Position numbers and translations under genes: made by a program. Of a DNA stretch of 64,000 nucleotides, positions 26,923 through 35,576 are shown piece after piece. Positions within the stretch are counted from its first letter, which is position 1, and each line of letters starts with the position of its first letter. The stretch spans positions 1 through 64,000 of the forward strand of contig CAZWTY010000007.1 of the NCBI GenBank assembly GCA_964637565.1, written 5' to 3'. The notes beneath the pieces are model-generated. The model made no database searches. It saw only the letters and a list, made by a program, of their open reading frames with translations, and was not told where the DNA came from. Source of the DNA: DYJE01 sp964637565. Lineage in GTDB: Bacteria > Desulfobacterota > Desulfobacteria > Desulfobacterales > Desulfolunaceae.

Positions 26923-27022
26923 TCCGGCTGCGCTGGCATGGTATTTGTATTTGTTTGAGTCATGATTTATGAACTGCTCATCCTTGAATTTGAATATCAG
27001 CAAGAAAAGGGAGTCAAGAGCC

Positions 27023-27250
27023 GTGAGAAAATGTGACAAAAACATTGAAGCCACCCTTCTGCTGGTGAATGACATGCTGGCGCTCGCCGATCAGGGCGAC
27101 GAAGATCGTGAAGACAGCGGATGCGGCATCATGTACGGTGTGATTCGTGATTCCGCCTACAAGATCAAACAGCTTGCGGAAAGGGAACGTGCGGCCCATA
27201 TCCGGAAAGGATGGTGGCATGAACGTTCTTTTGACCGCAGAAGCGGTTGA
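27023..27250 (+). CDS. small hypothetical protein downstream of cydAB
   Basis: 75 residues, GTG start nine bases after AAGGGAG. It is helical and charged (KNIEATLLLVNDMLALADQG...CGIMYGVIRDSAYKIKQLAE) with two cysteines, no membrane segment and no family I can name. It opens a run of five small plus-strand genes (27023-28826), four of which are metal-binding. The frame remains open upstream to 26969, but that part lacks a ribosome binding site. Confidence 0.5.
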   Translation: MRKCDKNIEATLLLVNDMLALADQGDEDREDSGCGIMYGVIRDSAYKIKQLAERERAAHIRKGWWHERSFDRRSG

Positions 27251-27339
27251 AACAAGCGAGCGGGTTCTCATGGCTTTGGGTTTTTCCGCCCGTCGTTCGT
27301 CCATTAACCCTAAACATCTTTGTCAACAAGGAGGTCACG

Positions 27340-27519
27340 ATGGAATCACAACGTTGTCCCGGAAACGAACTCAACAAGTCTTTGATCACGTACGCCTGTG
27401 CCTGTCCTTCCTGTGGTAAGGAAAACGAGGTTTTCGGCGACGAGATGAACAAGACACACAAATGTGTCGCCTGTGGAACGGCACTGGATCTTTCGAAGTG
27501 CAAACCGGCAGGGAAATAA
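27340..27519 (+). CDS. small zinc-ribbon protein
   Basis: 59 residues. Two CxxC knuckles (CPSCGKENEVF and CVACGTALDL) about 20 residues apart form a zinc ribbon or rubredoxin-like site, with extra Cys residues in the N-terminal part. The start is fixed by a textbook AAGGAGG (27328-27334) before the ATG. The role is unknown; it may bind a partner protein or nucleic acid. Confidence 0.65.
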   Translation: MESQRCPGNELNKSLITYACACPSCGKENEVFGDEMNKTHKCVACGTALDLSKCKPAGK

Positions 27520-27621
27520 CAAAGCCCCAGGTCAAGCGAATAATTCCTGTGAACGGGCCGGCAGGGGTTTGGTTTTTTGTCTTTTGCCGGCTGTTTGTTT
27601 TGGATCGATCAAGGAACGTGT

Positions 27622-27810
27622 ATGAAAGCTCCCGTGGTGGATTTAAGTGAGTGTACGCTGTGCGGAATCTGCGTCGAGATCAGCCCATCTGTTTTTCAGA
27701 TAAACGACGCGGGTTTTATCGAGGTGCTGGATCGTGACGATTATCCGGAGAACGAGGTGCTGGACGCTGTGAGAAACTGTCCGGCCCAGTGCATTGAACC
27801 CGTGGTATGA
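27622..27810 (+). CDS. single-cluster [4Fe-4S] ferredoxin
   Basis: 62 residues. It carries one cluster motif, CTLCGICVEISP, with the fourth cysteine in NCPAQCIEP near the C-terminus, the layout of one-cluster bacterial ferredoxins. The ATG at 27622 has an AAGGAA site nearby. It lies 15 bases before the DUF3786 iron-sulfur gene, so it is a natural electron partner for it (inference). It resembles, but is not identical to, the ferredoxin at 50502-50693. Confidence 0.85.
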   Translation: MKAPVVDLSECTLCGICVEISPSVFQINDAGFIEVLDRDDYPENEVLDAVRNCPAQCIEPVV

Positions 27811-27825
27811 GAAGGTGACAGAACG

Positions 27826-28659
27826 ATGGCTCTTTCCGTGGTGGATCTTTACCGTGATGTTCTTCCCCGCACCAACTGCAAAGATTGCGGTTTTCCAACC
27901 TGCATGGCCTTTGCGAGCAAGGTCGTGGCTGAAAAATACCCCCTGAAAAACTGCCCCCATATCGATTCCGATGTTCTGGCCCGTTGTGAAAAGGAACTTC
28001 AGGAGCAGTACGCCCAGGGAAAATGGCTGAAACGCGACCTGGCCGAAGACGCCCTGGTCTGGGCCAGAGCACGGGCCGCGTCCATGAAACTCGAGGATCT
28101 CCCCGGACGGATTGGCGGTGAAATCGTGGAGCTCGAAGGCCGTAAAGGCCTGAAGCTTCCGTATTTCACCGGCCATGTGTTTATCTGCGGGCTTGATATC
28201 CAAAAAATCGAAGGAGACGACCTGACGCGATGGGAACAGGTTTTCATCCTGAACCACCTGGCCCAGGGTGGCCGAGCGGTTCCCCGTGGCCGTTGGAAAG
28301 GGTTTGTCCAGTTCCCCAACACCGTTTCCAAGGTGATCACCATGACGAAACAGGTGGAGGAACCCCTGAGTGAGCGGTTCTCCGGAAAGAAGGACGAACT
28401 GCTTGAACGGTCCCTGGCCATCGGTGGCCAGTCTGTGTCGGACATCGAAGGCTCGGCCGACGCGGCCATCCTTTTCAGGCCCCTTCCCAGGGTTCCCGTG
28501 GTTCTTCTTTTTTGGGACAGATCCGGGGAGGAGGATTTCATGGGTCAGGTCAGGCTGATGTTCGATGAAACGGCCATCGAACATCTGGACATCGAATCCA
28601 TCGTGTTTCTCAGCGAAAGGCTGAAGCAACTTCTTTGCGGAGAACCCCCCAAATCATGA
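27826..28659 (+). CDS. iron-sulfur protein with DUF3786 domain
   Basis: 277 residues. The N-terminal 45 residues carry an Fe-S motif of the NCKDCGFPTCMAFA type with a further Cys in NCPHI, as in the iron-sulfur domain of corrinoid iron-sulfur and RnfB-like proteins. The remaining 220 residues match DUF3786, including the PYFTGHVFICGLDI region and LFWDRSGEEDF. Proteins like this are frequent in anaerobes but their function is unknown. Possibilities include redox-dependent scaffold or corrinoid interaction (inference). The stop overlaps the rubredoxin start. Confidence 0.82.
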   Translation: MALSVVDLYRDVLPRTNCKDCGFPTCMAFASKVVAEKYPLKNCPHIDSDVLARCEKELQEQYAQGKWLKRDLAEDALVWARARAASMKLEDLPGRIGGEIVELEGRKGLKLPYFTGHVFICGLDIQKIEGDDLTRWEQVFILNHLAQGGRAVPRGRWKGFVQFPNTVSKVITMTKQVEEPLSERFSGKKDELLERSLAIGGQSVSDIEGSADAAILFRPLPRVPVVLLFWDRSGEEDFMGQVRLMFDETAIEHLDIESIVFLSERLKQLLCGEPPKS

Positions 28660-28826
28660 AACGGTACAAGTGCCCCTGCGGCTATATCTACGATCCGGAC
28701 AAAGGTGAACCCCAGAACAGCATTCCACCGGGAACGCCTTTCGAAGACCTTCCCGACACCTGGCTCTGTCCCTGGTGCGGCTACGAAAAAGAGTATTTCA
28801 GGGAACTGGCCGACAACGAGGAATGA
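28656..28826 (+). CDS. rubredoxin with a CxC first knuckle
   Basis: 56 residues. The second half is a standard rubredoxin (PGTPFEDLPDTWLCPWCGYEK) with the aromatic core residues in place. The first knuckle, however, reads KCPCGYIYD: one residue instead of two between the cysteines. The ATG overlaps the DUF3786 stop (ATGA), so it is translationally coupled and probably exchanges electrons with that protein. The shortened knuckle could shift the redox potential or metal preference (inference). Confidence 0.85.
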   Translation: MKRYKCPCGYIYDPDKGEPQNSIPPGTPFEDLPDTWLCPWCGYEKEYFRELADNEE

Positions 28827-28832
28827 GGCCTT

Positions 28833-29711
28833 CTACCAGTGCGGCTGGTTTCCGATGCGGTAATTCATCACCTCCAGGGTGTCGCTGATCACCACGAAGG
28901 CATCCGGGTCGTGGCGTTTCACCAGGTTTTTCAGATCCCCCAGTTCGGGAAAGGTGACCACCGTGTAGATGATGCTCTCCTTTTCCCCTTTGAACCCTCC
29001 TTTGCCGTCCAGGATGGTCACACCCCGCCGGATATCCCTTAAAATCTCCGATGAAATATCCCTCCATTCCCGTGAAATGATGAACACGGCCTTTCTCTGG
29101 CTGAGCCCCGTGACCAGGATGTTGACCACCTTGGCGCTGACGTAGATGACGATCAGGGTGTAAAGGGCCGATTCCACGGAAAAATACCAGGCCGCCAGGA
29201 CAAGGACGATGGCGTTCACGAGGAGAATCGTGTTGCCGAGACTGATGGAAAACCGTTTGAGCAGCATCACGGCCATGATGTCCATGCCGCCCTGGGAGCC
29301 GGAAGAACGCAGGGTGATCCCCACGGCGGCCCCCAGGATGATGCCTCCCAGAAGGGCGTTCAGGATTTTGTCCTCCAGGCGGATGGGAACGTGGATAAAG
29401 GCAAGGGCCAGGGAAAGTCCCACGGCTCCCACGAGGCTGTAAAAAAAGAACCTCCGTCCCACAGCCATCCAGGCTGCGGCAAACATCGGGATGTTCATCA
29501 ATATATAGATCCATTCCACACGGAGTGCGGGAACCAGGCTGTGGATGACCAGGGCGATCCCGGTGATCCCTCCTGCGGCGAACTGGTTCGGAATCAGAAT
29601 CCCGTTGACCGCCACGGCGGTGACCACACTGCCGATGGCGATGAGCAGAAGGTCCTTCACGACCTGGCCCGGGGATGAAAAAATGACCTGGGGGTTCGGG
29701 GGCTGGGGCAT
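28833..29711 (-). CDS. YitT family membrane protein
   Basis: 292 residues. Five or six membrane helices in the first 200 residues include the GILIPNQFAAGGITGIAL and GSQGGMDIMAV segments of YitT proteins. The C-terminal 85 residues form the cytoplasmic DUF2179 domain (IIYTVVTFPELGDLKNLV). The transported substrate is unknown for the family. The ATG at 29711 follows a GGAG site. It is the third gene of the operon after the aminomutase and the glutamine-synthetase-like gene (26-base gap), so it might move their product (inference). Confidence 0.85.
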   Translation of the reverse strand: MPQPPNPQVIFSSPGQVVKDLLLIAIGSVVTAVAVNGILIPNQFAAGGITGIALVIHSLVPALRVEWIYILMNIPMFAAAWMAVGRRFFFYSLVGAVGLSLALAFIHVPIRLEDKILNALLGGIILGAAVGITLRSSGSQGGMDIMAVMLLKRFSISLGNTILLVNAIVLVLAAWYFSVESALYTLIVIYVSAKVVNILVTGLSQRKAVFIISREWRDISSEILRDIRRGVTILDGKGGFKGEKESIIYTVVTFPELGDLKNLVKRHDPDAFVVISDTLEVMNYRIGNQPHW

Positions 29712-29737
29712 GGCAATCTCCTTTGAATCACCTGGTT

Positions 29738-31054
29738 TTACAGGTTGAGATACTTCTGGTGTTCCCGTGGCGTGATGTGGGTCCGGTGTTCCTCCCATTC
29801 CCGTGTCTTCAGCCGGATGTAGTTTTCATAAATGGTCTCTCCCAAAGATTCCTTTAGAAAATCGCTGCGTTCGGCCTCGACCAGGGCCTCGTAGAGGCTT
29901 TTGGGAAGAAAACGGTCGTCCCAGAGTTTCGGGGCTTCGATTTTTCGTTCATAGGCGCTGCCTTTGTCAGGAGCCCCGCAGTCCAGATTCTCCTCGATGC
30001 CCCGGATGCCCATGGCGATGAGGGTCGCCAGTTGAAGATACACGTTGCCCGATGGGTCGGGGCTTCGAATTTCGATCCGCGTGTTGTCAGGCGATCCGGT
30101 GTAGGGGACCCGGATCATGGAGCTCCTGTTCCTGAACCCCCAGCTCCGGAGGATCGGCGCTTCTTTTTCCCGGATATAGGCCTTGTAGGAGTTGTAGGTG
30201 GAAGCCATGACAACGGAGGTCTCACGGGCGTAGCGGAGTATCCCGCCCATGAAGCACCTGGCTTCGCGGCTGAGGTTGTATTCGGCCCCTTGTTTGAAAA
30301 ACAGGTTGGTTCCCTGACTGCCCTGGGCGGACAGATGGATGTGAAAGGCGCTCCGGTTCAGGTTGTCGAAGGGTTTGGGCATGAAGGTGGCGTAGAGGCC
30401 GTTTTTCATGGCGACTTTCTTCGTCACATAGGAGAAAAGCACGGTCCTGTCCGCCGCCTCCAGGGGATCGCAGCATTCCAGGTTGATCTCATGCTGGGAC
30501 GGGGTCACTTCGTGGTGTGTTTTTTCATAATGGATTCCGCAGTCGTGCAGCACCTCGATGATCCGGTGACGGATCGCCTCACCCCGGTCGTGGGGCTGGG
30601 CGTGGCAGTAACCCGCCTTGTCCGAATGGGAACTGTCGCAGACAATTTCGCCGCTCAGTTCGAACTTGTTTCCGTTCAGGAGGAAAAACTCGTGTTCCGG
30701 TCCTGCCAGAAAACGGAACCCGTATTTTTCTCTCGCGCTTTCGAGCGTCTTTTCAAGAATATGCCGGGCATCGGTCTGGGAACGGTCCCCCCGTTCATCC
30801 AGGATGTTTCCGATGAAAAAATCCACGGATTCATCCCGGAACCTGATTTTCTTCAGGCTGTCCTTGACGGGAAACAGAAGCCGGTCACTGTTTTCCACAC
30901 TGGCGAAACCGGCGATGGAACTGCCGTCAAACCCGATGCCGTTTTTTTCGATACTGTCCAGGTCCCTGTGATTTACGGACAGGTTCATGATTCTGCCGTT
31001 CAGGTCGGTAAAAAAGACTTTGGTCAGACGCATGGGGCTGTTGTCGTCGTTCAT
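29738..31054 (-). CDS. glutamine synthetase-family ligase with altered glutamate pocket
   Basis: 438 residues, short GSI-type without an adenylylation loop. The metal and ATP residues are retained: GFDGSSIAGF, GPEHEFF, HHEVTPSQHE and RNRSSMIRVP. Two glutamate-binding positions differ from classical GlnA: the NGSGMH loop is NRSAFH (Gly to Arg, residue 234), and the SYKRL arginine is Ala (SYKAY, residue 292). It should therefore ligate ammonia to a carboxylate other than ordinary L-glutamate. It sits 30 bases after a probable glutamate 2,3-aminomutase, making beta-glutamate the leading candidate (inference); gamma-glutamyl-amine ligase is the alternative. Confidence 0.85.
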   Translation of the reverse strand: MNDDNSPMRLTKVFFTDLNGRIMNLSVNHRDLDSIEKNGIGFDGSSIAGFASVENSDRLLFPVKDSLKKIRFRDESVDFFIGNILDERGDRSQTDARHILEKTLESAREKYGFRFLAGPEHEFFLLNGNKFELSGEIVCDSSHSDKAGYCHAQPHDRGEAIRHRIIEVLHDCGIHYEKTHHEVTPSQHEINLECCDPLEAADRTVLFSYVTKKVAMKNGLYATFMPKPFDNLNRSAFHIHLSAQGSQGTNLFFKQGAEYNLSREARCFMGGILRYARETSVVMASTYNSYKAYIREKEAPILRSWGFRNRSSMIRVPYTGSPDNTRIEIRSPDPSGNVYLQLATLIAMGIRGIEENLDCGAPDKGSAYERKIEAPKLWDDRFLPKSLYEALVEAERSDFLKESLGETIYENYIRLKTREWEEHRTHITPREHQKYLNL

Positions 31055-31084
31055 GGTGTCCTTTCGATGGTGTTGGTTCGGTGA

Positions 31085-32872
31085 TCAGAAATAATACCAG
31101 ATGCTTGAATAGTCCTCGGCATGTTCCCCCATGTCCCTCAGCCGTGACAGGTAGGTGAGGATGGGGATGTCCGTGCCGACGTAAGATCCTCTTTCCACGA
31201 TGTTCTTTTCCCAGGGATGGAATTCGTAGACCCGTGACCCGTCCGGGAGAACGGACAAAAGATCCCGGTGCTGGTAAGCTCTCAGGTAGTTTTTCCCCAG
31301 GCCGGGGACGTTGTAGACCGGTTCGTCTGTGCGCCGTGAGCCCGGCAGAAGGCGGTGTTCCTCTTTCTGCTCCTGGAGAATCCGGGCCACGGGAACCCTG
31401 TAGTCTTCCGTTTCTTCTTTTCCCTTGGGAGCGAAGGTATAGTAGGAGTCGATGCCGCAGATCCGGATCAGCCGTCTCAGGGCCGCCGCTTCGAACCGTC
31501 TGGAAACGTAGAAGGTGAACACATGCTGGTTGTACACGCCGATCCCCTGGCGTCTCAGGCGGTCCACGGCGGAAACAAGCTGGGGGGTCACTTCGTAAAC
31601 GTGCTCGATGTGCGTGACCAGGGCGATTTCTCTTTTTCCCGGTTTTCTGAACTTGCCCAGCATTTCGGCGAATTTCGGTGTGATCCGCATGGGCATGGTG
31701 ACAGGGACCCGGCTTCCGATACGGATCATTTCCACATGGTCGATACCGGACACTTTTTCAAGGATGGTCTCAAGGCTCCGGTCCGTCATGGCCAGGGGGT
31801 CGCCGCCGGTGATCAGCACTTCCTTGATCGCAGGGTGGTCCTTGATCCAGGCGCAGGCGTTGTCGATGGCTTTTTTCGACGCCATGGCCCTGGGCGCCAT
31901 GGCCTGGTCGATTTCCCAGTTTCTCTGACAGTAAACGCAGATCTGGGGGCAGGTGTTGAAAGGTTTCAAAATCGCCACCGACGGATACCTTCGGGTCACC
32001 AGATCCACGGGCGAGGTGTCGGCTTCGAGCATGAAATCGAAGATTTCAGCCCTGTTGTCCCCATGGGCGGCCATGCGATCCACATAGGACGGCGTGGGGA
32101 TGACCTGGGTTCGAACGGCGATGTCTCTTCCCGTTTCCGGATCGTTGTCCATCAAAGAGGCGTAATACGGCGTGATCCCGAAGGGGATTCTCGCTTTTCC
32201 GGCTTTTTCCACAGCCTCACGTTCTGTTTCAGAAAGGACGGCCAGGGATGAAAGGACCTCCGGGCCGGTGATGATGTTCCGGACCTGCCAGTGCCAGTCG
32301 TTCCAGTCCTTTGGCGTTCCTCCGAGGGCGGACAGTATTTCGTCACGGCGCTTTGTTCTTCGTTTCACCGATTCGTCGGAAAGACCGTCGGTGTAACGGT
32401 TCATCGTGGCTTCCATGCTTGTCCAGATGGCGTCCAGTTCGTCGGACCGGACCAGGGCCGCCGCCCGTCCCGAGATATTTTCGATATGAGATTTTTCAGG
32501 ATTGGGTGCTTGCGGGAAACCCCGAAGCCCTCGGAACAGATGGATCATTTCCGCATAAAAGCCTTCGGTCAGGTCCTCACGCTGTATGCCTCGGGCAATG
32601 TCCCAGAGGGCCTGGGTCATGCTGAATCCGGAAAGGCGGTCCGACCTTTCGGCGATCATGCTTCGGAAAACCCTGGCGCAGTCACGCATGATGGTTATCT
32701 CGTGATCTTCGAAACGATCCGGGCTTTTCCCGTGACGTTCGTACTGAATGCCGGTGACGGCGGCGTAAAGGATGGAACGGGCGGATTCAAGATCGGCGGC
32801 GTCTCTGATGGTGTCGAGAATGATACGGCCTTCTTTGAGGCATTCTTCCAGATGGTAACGGGGCGGTGTCAT
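31085..32872 (-). CDS. KamA-family radical SAM aminomutase, probable glutamate 2,3-aminomutase
   Basis: 595 residues: an N-terminal helical extension of about 200 residues, then the aminomutase core. The radical SAM cluster motif is CPQICVYC (Cys308, 312 and 315), followed by ITGGDPL. The PLP lysine is in PGLGKN (Lys527). In lysine 2,3-aminomutase two aspartates (293 and 330) hold the substrate side-chain amine. The aligned positions here are Lys483 (FAPKG) and Asn521 (YNVPG), the pair I recall for Clostridioides difficile glutamate 2,3-aminomutase. It is the first gene of the operon with the variant glutamine synthetase. The ATG at 32872 follows AAAGGAG; an upstream in-frame GTG (32965) is less likely. 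Confidence 0.85.
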   Translation of the reverse strand: MTPPRYHLEECLKEGRIILDTIRDAADLESARSILYAAVTGIQYERHGKSPDRFEDHEITIMRDCARVFRSMIAERSDRLSGFSMTQALWDIARGIQREDLTEGFYAEMIHLFRGLRGFPQAPNPEKSHIENISGRAAALVRSDELDAIWTSMEATMNRYTDGLSDESVKRRTKRRDEILSALGGTPKDWNDWHWQVRNIITGPEVLSSLAVLSETEREAVEKAGKARIPFGITPYYASLMDNDPETGRDIAVRTQVIPTPSYVDRMAAHGDNRAEIFDFMLEADTSPVDLVTRRYPSVAILKPFNTCPQICVYCQRNWEIDQAMAPRAMASKKAIDNACAWIKDHPAIKEVLITGGDPLAMTDRSLETILEKVSGIDHVEMIRIGSRVPVTMPMRITPKFAEMLGKFRKPGKREIALVTHIEHVYEVTPQLVSAVDRLRRQGIGVYNQHVFTFYVSRRFEAAALRRLIRICGIDSYYTFAPKGKEETEDYRVPVARILQEQKEEHRLLPGSRRTDEPVYNVPGLGKNYLRAYQHRDLLSVLPDGSRVYEFHPWEKNIVERGSYVGTDIPILTYLSRLRDMGEHAEDYSSIWYYF

Positions 32873-33372
32873 AAAAGCTCCTTTCTTCCATGGTGTTTCC
32901 CAGGCTGGACCGGCGTTATGCCTTCCAGGCTGGAGAAAAATGGCCGCCATGGCGATTCCGGGCACGAAGGCTCCGGGAAAGACGGCTTCAAGGTTCGATG
33001 CGATAATAGCTTCCTGGGATGGTTAATGTAATAAAACCAATAAGATGTATTGAAACGTCCAAGGCCGTGACCGGGGGAAAAAACGTGATGGTTTCTGCAC
33101 AGGGGCAGACGATCCCGGAATGATAACATCGCACAAGGCTTTGGAAACGGAAGCTGAACGAACCTTCAGGTGGTGTGTGTCTAACAGGTGGAAACATTTA
33201 CATGGTCTGATGTCCGGTTTGTTTTTGCTTAGTCCGGACGTCGCAGATGTTCCGATCATGGTTGTTCAACGTCTTGAATTATGTCATTTTTTTATTGACC
33301 TCCTTTTGTTTTGTCTGTTGATAAACCCTTTAAAGGATAACAAGCGTGTTCCTGAAAAATCAAGCTTTAATT
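32873..33372. other. gene-free stretch upstream of the aminomutase
   Basis: About 500 bases with no convincing coding frame. It must hold the promoter of the minus-strand aminomutase operon. A GTCCGG/CCGGAC inverted repeat (loop 18) lies around 33212-33240. The last part is AT-rich and runs into the IS element. Confidence 0.5.
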
Positions 33373-34304
33373 ACAAGCCATCTCAAAAAAAACAAACAAT
33401 CAACCAGTTTGGAAGGGCTGCAACCCGTTGATATAAAACAGATTTTCATGTCGCGTCTAACCATCTGGAATTATTAAAAATAAAACTAGACATAACATCC
33501 TGAATATGCAATATAATTAGGATGGAACTTACAAACGAACAATGGACACGGATAGAGCCCATAATATTAAAATCAACTCCCGAAAAAGACCCTCGTGGAC
33601 GAAAACCAAAATCGTCAAAGGATGTGTTAAACGGGATATTATGGATATTACGAACGGGTGCACCTTGGAAGGATCTGCCTTCGAGGTATCCGCCATACCA
33701 GACCTGTCATCGACGTTTCCAGGAATGGACAAAACGAGGAACATTCCAGGAAATTTTATACGAGCTGGCCAAGGACCTGTACGAACGCGGGAAGATCGAC
33801 ATCAGGGAAGCGTTCATAGACGGGAGCTTTGCACCGGCAAAAAAAGGGGTCTTGCTGTCGGCAAGACAAAGCGCGGCAAAGGCACCAAGATCATGGCAAT
33901 TGCAGACGCTTCTGGTTTTCCTGTCGCCGCTTGTATTGAAAGCGCCTCCCCTCATGAAGTGAGACTTGTTGAAAAAACGATCGATAGCTGTTTTACTCCT
34001 TATGCGCCTGAAAAAATCATTGGCGACAAGGCTTATGACAGTGATCCTCTTGATAAAAAATTGATGGAAGATCGTTGTATAGAGCTGATTGCGCCACATA
34101 AAGCGAACCGGAAAAAAGCAAAAACCCAGGACGGCCGAAAGTTGCGGCCATATCGTCGCAGATGGAAAGTTGAGCGACTTTTTGCTTGGCTCCAAAATTT
34201 CAGGAGACTGGTTGTAAGATACGAATATCATGCTAAAAACTTTTTATCCATGGTTCAACTTGGTTGCGCCATCATATTGTTGAGGTTTTTTTGAGATGGC
34301 TTCT
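33373..34304 (+). mobile_element. IS5-like insertion sequence
   Basis: An element of about 932 bp. The ends carry inverted repeats: AAGCCATCTCAAAAAAA at 33375-33391 matches the right end around 34287-34302 perfectly over 17 bases, or longer with mismatches. AATT precedes the left end (33369-33372) and follows the right end (34305-34308), a possible 4-bp target duplication in AT-rich sequence. One transposase is split over two frames. The element is more AT-rich than its surroundings and looks intact. Confidence 0.85.
33522..34294 (+). CDS. IS5 family transposase, two frames joined by -1 frameshifting
   Basis: Frame 1 starts at 33522 and reads through the first catalytic Asp (FIDGSF) to an A-run, 'gcaaaaaaagggg' near 33838. 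Slipping back one base there joins a second frame that continues as KKRGLAVGKTKRGKGTK and contains the second Asp (IIGDKAYDS) and the catalytic Glu (RWKVERLFAWLQ), the full DDE set of IS5/IS427-type transposases. Poly-A slippage is the usual programmed mechanism in this group, so the gene is probably functional rather than broken. The product is about 257 residues. The stop lies inside the right inverted repeat. Confidence 0.8.
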
Positions 34305-34459
34305 AATTTTTTTTGCCCGGTCCATGGTCCAGGACACCGGGATTTATGAATAAAAGCACGGTTTTTTGTTGGCCTCGGCCTCGAGTTCATGTAAACAGAA
34401 TCTTCGAAGTCATGTGGATTCTCGAAATGTTTGTCTTCACTCAAGCGGGGTCTTTTTTT

Positions 34460-35563
34460 ATGGGTAGCACGCTGTTCAAAACCCTTTTCGTCGATGAATC
34501 GGTCAGGGACTATCCCCTGGTCGGCGAATTCCAGAGCAAACTCGACCTGCCGATGGTGTACGTGGAACACATCAACGAGGTGTACCGGATTGTCAACCAG
34601 GACGCAGATCCGGCCACGGAAGGGAAAAAACATATCGTCCTGACAAGGAACAAAAGCCAGTTCCTGAAAAAATGCCCGGGTACGGCACAGTACACCTGCT
34701 GCGGCTACAAGATTCTCCATATCGGGTCCTACTGTTTCATGGATTGTTCGTACTGCATTCTCCAGGCGTTTTTTCACCCGCCGGTCCTTCAGTTTTTCGT
34801 GAACACCGGGGACATGTTCGACGAATTGGACCGTTACTTTGTTCAGCCCGGAATTTCGCGGATAGGAACCGGGGAATACACGGACAGCCTGATCTGGGAC
34901 CGCTGGACAGGGATTTCCGAACAGCTGGTGCAGCGTTTCGCGGCCCAGGACAGGGCCGTTCTCGAGCTCAAGACCAAGACCACCTCGGTGAAACATTTAG
35001 AACACCTGGAGCACAACAGGAAAACCATCATGGCCTGGTCCCTGAACACCGAACGGGTGATCCGGACCGACGAGAGGCGCACCAGCACCCTCGATGCCCG
35101 GCTGAAAGCCGCCAGGCAGTGCCAGGAATGGGGCTATCCCCTGGCGTTCCATTTCGATCCCATCGTGATCTACGAAGGCTGCGAAGCCGAGTACATCCAG
35201 GTCATCGAACGCCTGTTTTCAGAAATTTCGCCGGATTCCGTGGTGTATATCAGTCTGGGAACCTTCCGCTTCATTCCCCTTTTGAAACGGATCATCCAGA
35301 AAAGGTTCGAGGATTCGGATATCGTCTACGGGGAATTCATCACGGGTCTCGATGGGAAAATGCGATATTTCAAACCCCTGAGAATCAGGGTCTGCAAGGC
35401 GATCTATGAGGCCATCCGGAAAATGGCCCCTTCGGTGACCGTGTATTACTGCATGGAAAGCGAAACCGTGTGGCGGGAGACCATGGGATTCTATCCCGGT
35501 GAAGACGGTCTTTCAGGCCTTCTCGACCAGAGCGTGGCGAATCACTGCGGCGTGAAACCCTGA
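34460..35563 (+). CDS. SPL family radical SAM protein (spore photoproduct lyase-like)
   Basis: About 367 residues from the ATG at 34460; the frame is open upstream to 34313, with no better start. The radical SAM motif is CFMDCSYC (Cys92, 96 and 99), preceded by CPGTAQYTCCGYKIL, typical of the spore photoproduct lyase-like family. SPL repairs UV thymine photoproducts in spores. Non-sporulating bacteria also carry homologues of unknown role, and nothing here indicates sporulation. The IS element ends about 155 bases upstream and could have changed its expression. Confidence 0.8.
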   Translation: MGSTLFKTLFVDESVRDYPLVGEFQSKLDLPMVYVEHINEVYRIVNQDADPATEGKKHIVLTRNKSQFLKKCPGTAQYTCCGYKILHIGSYCFMDCSYCILQAFFHPPVLQFFVNTGDMFDELDRYFVQPGISRIGTGEYTDSLIWDRWTGISEQLVQRFAAQDRAVLELKTKTTSVKHLEHLEHNRKTIMAWSLNTERVIRTDERRTSTLDARLKAARQCQEWGYPLAFHFDPIVIYEGCEAEYIQVIERLFSEISPDSVVYISLGTFRFIPLLKRIIQKRFEDSDIVYGEFITGLDGKMRYFKPLRIRVCKAIYEAIRKMAPSVTVYYCMESETVWRETMGFYPGEDGLSGLLDQSVANHCGVKP

Positions 35564-35576
35564 TCAGGGTCCGGCC

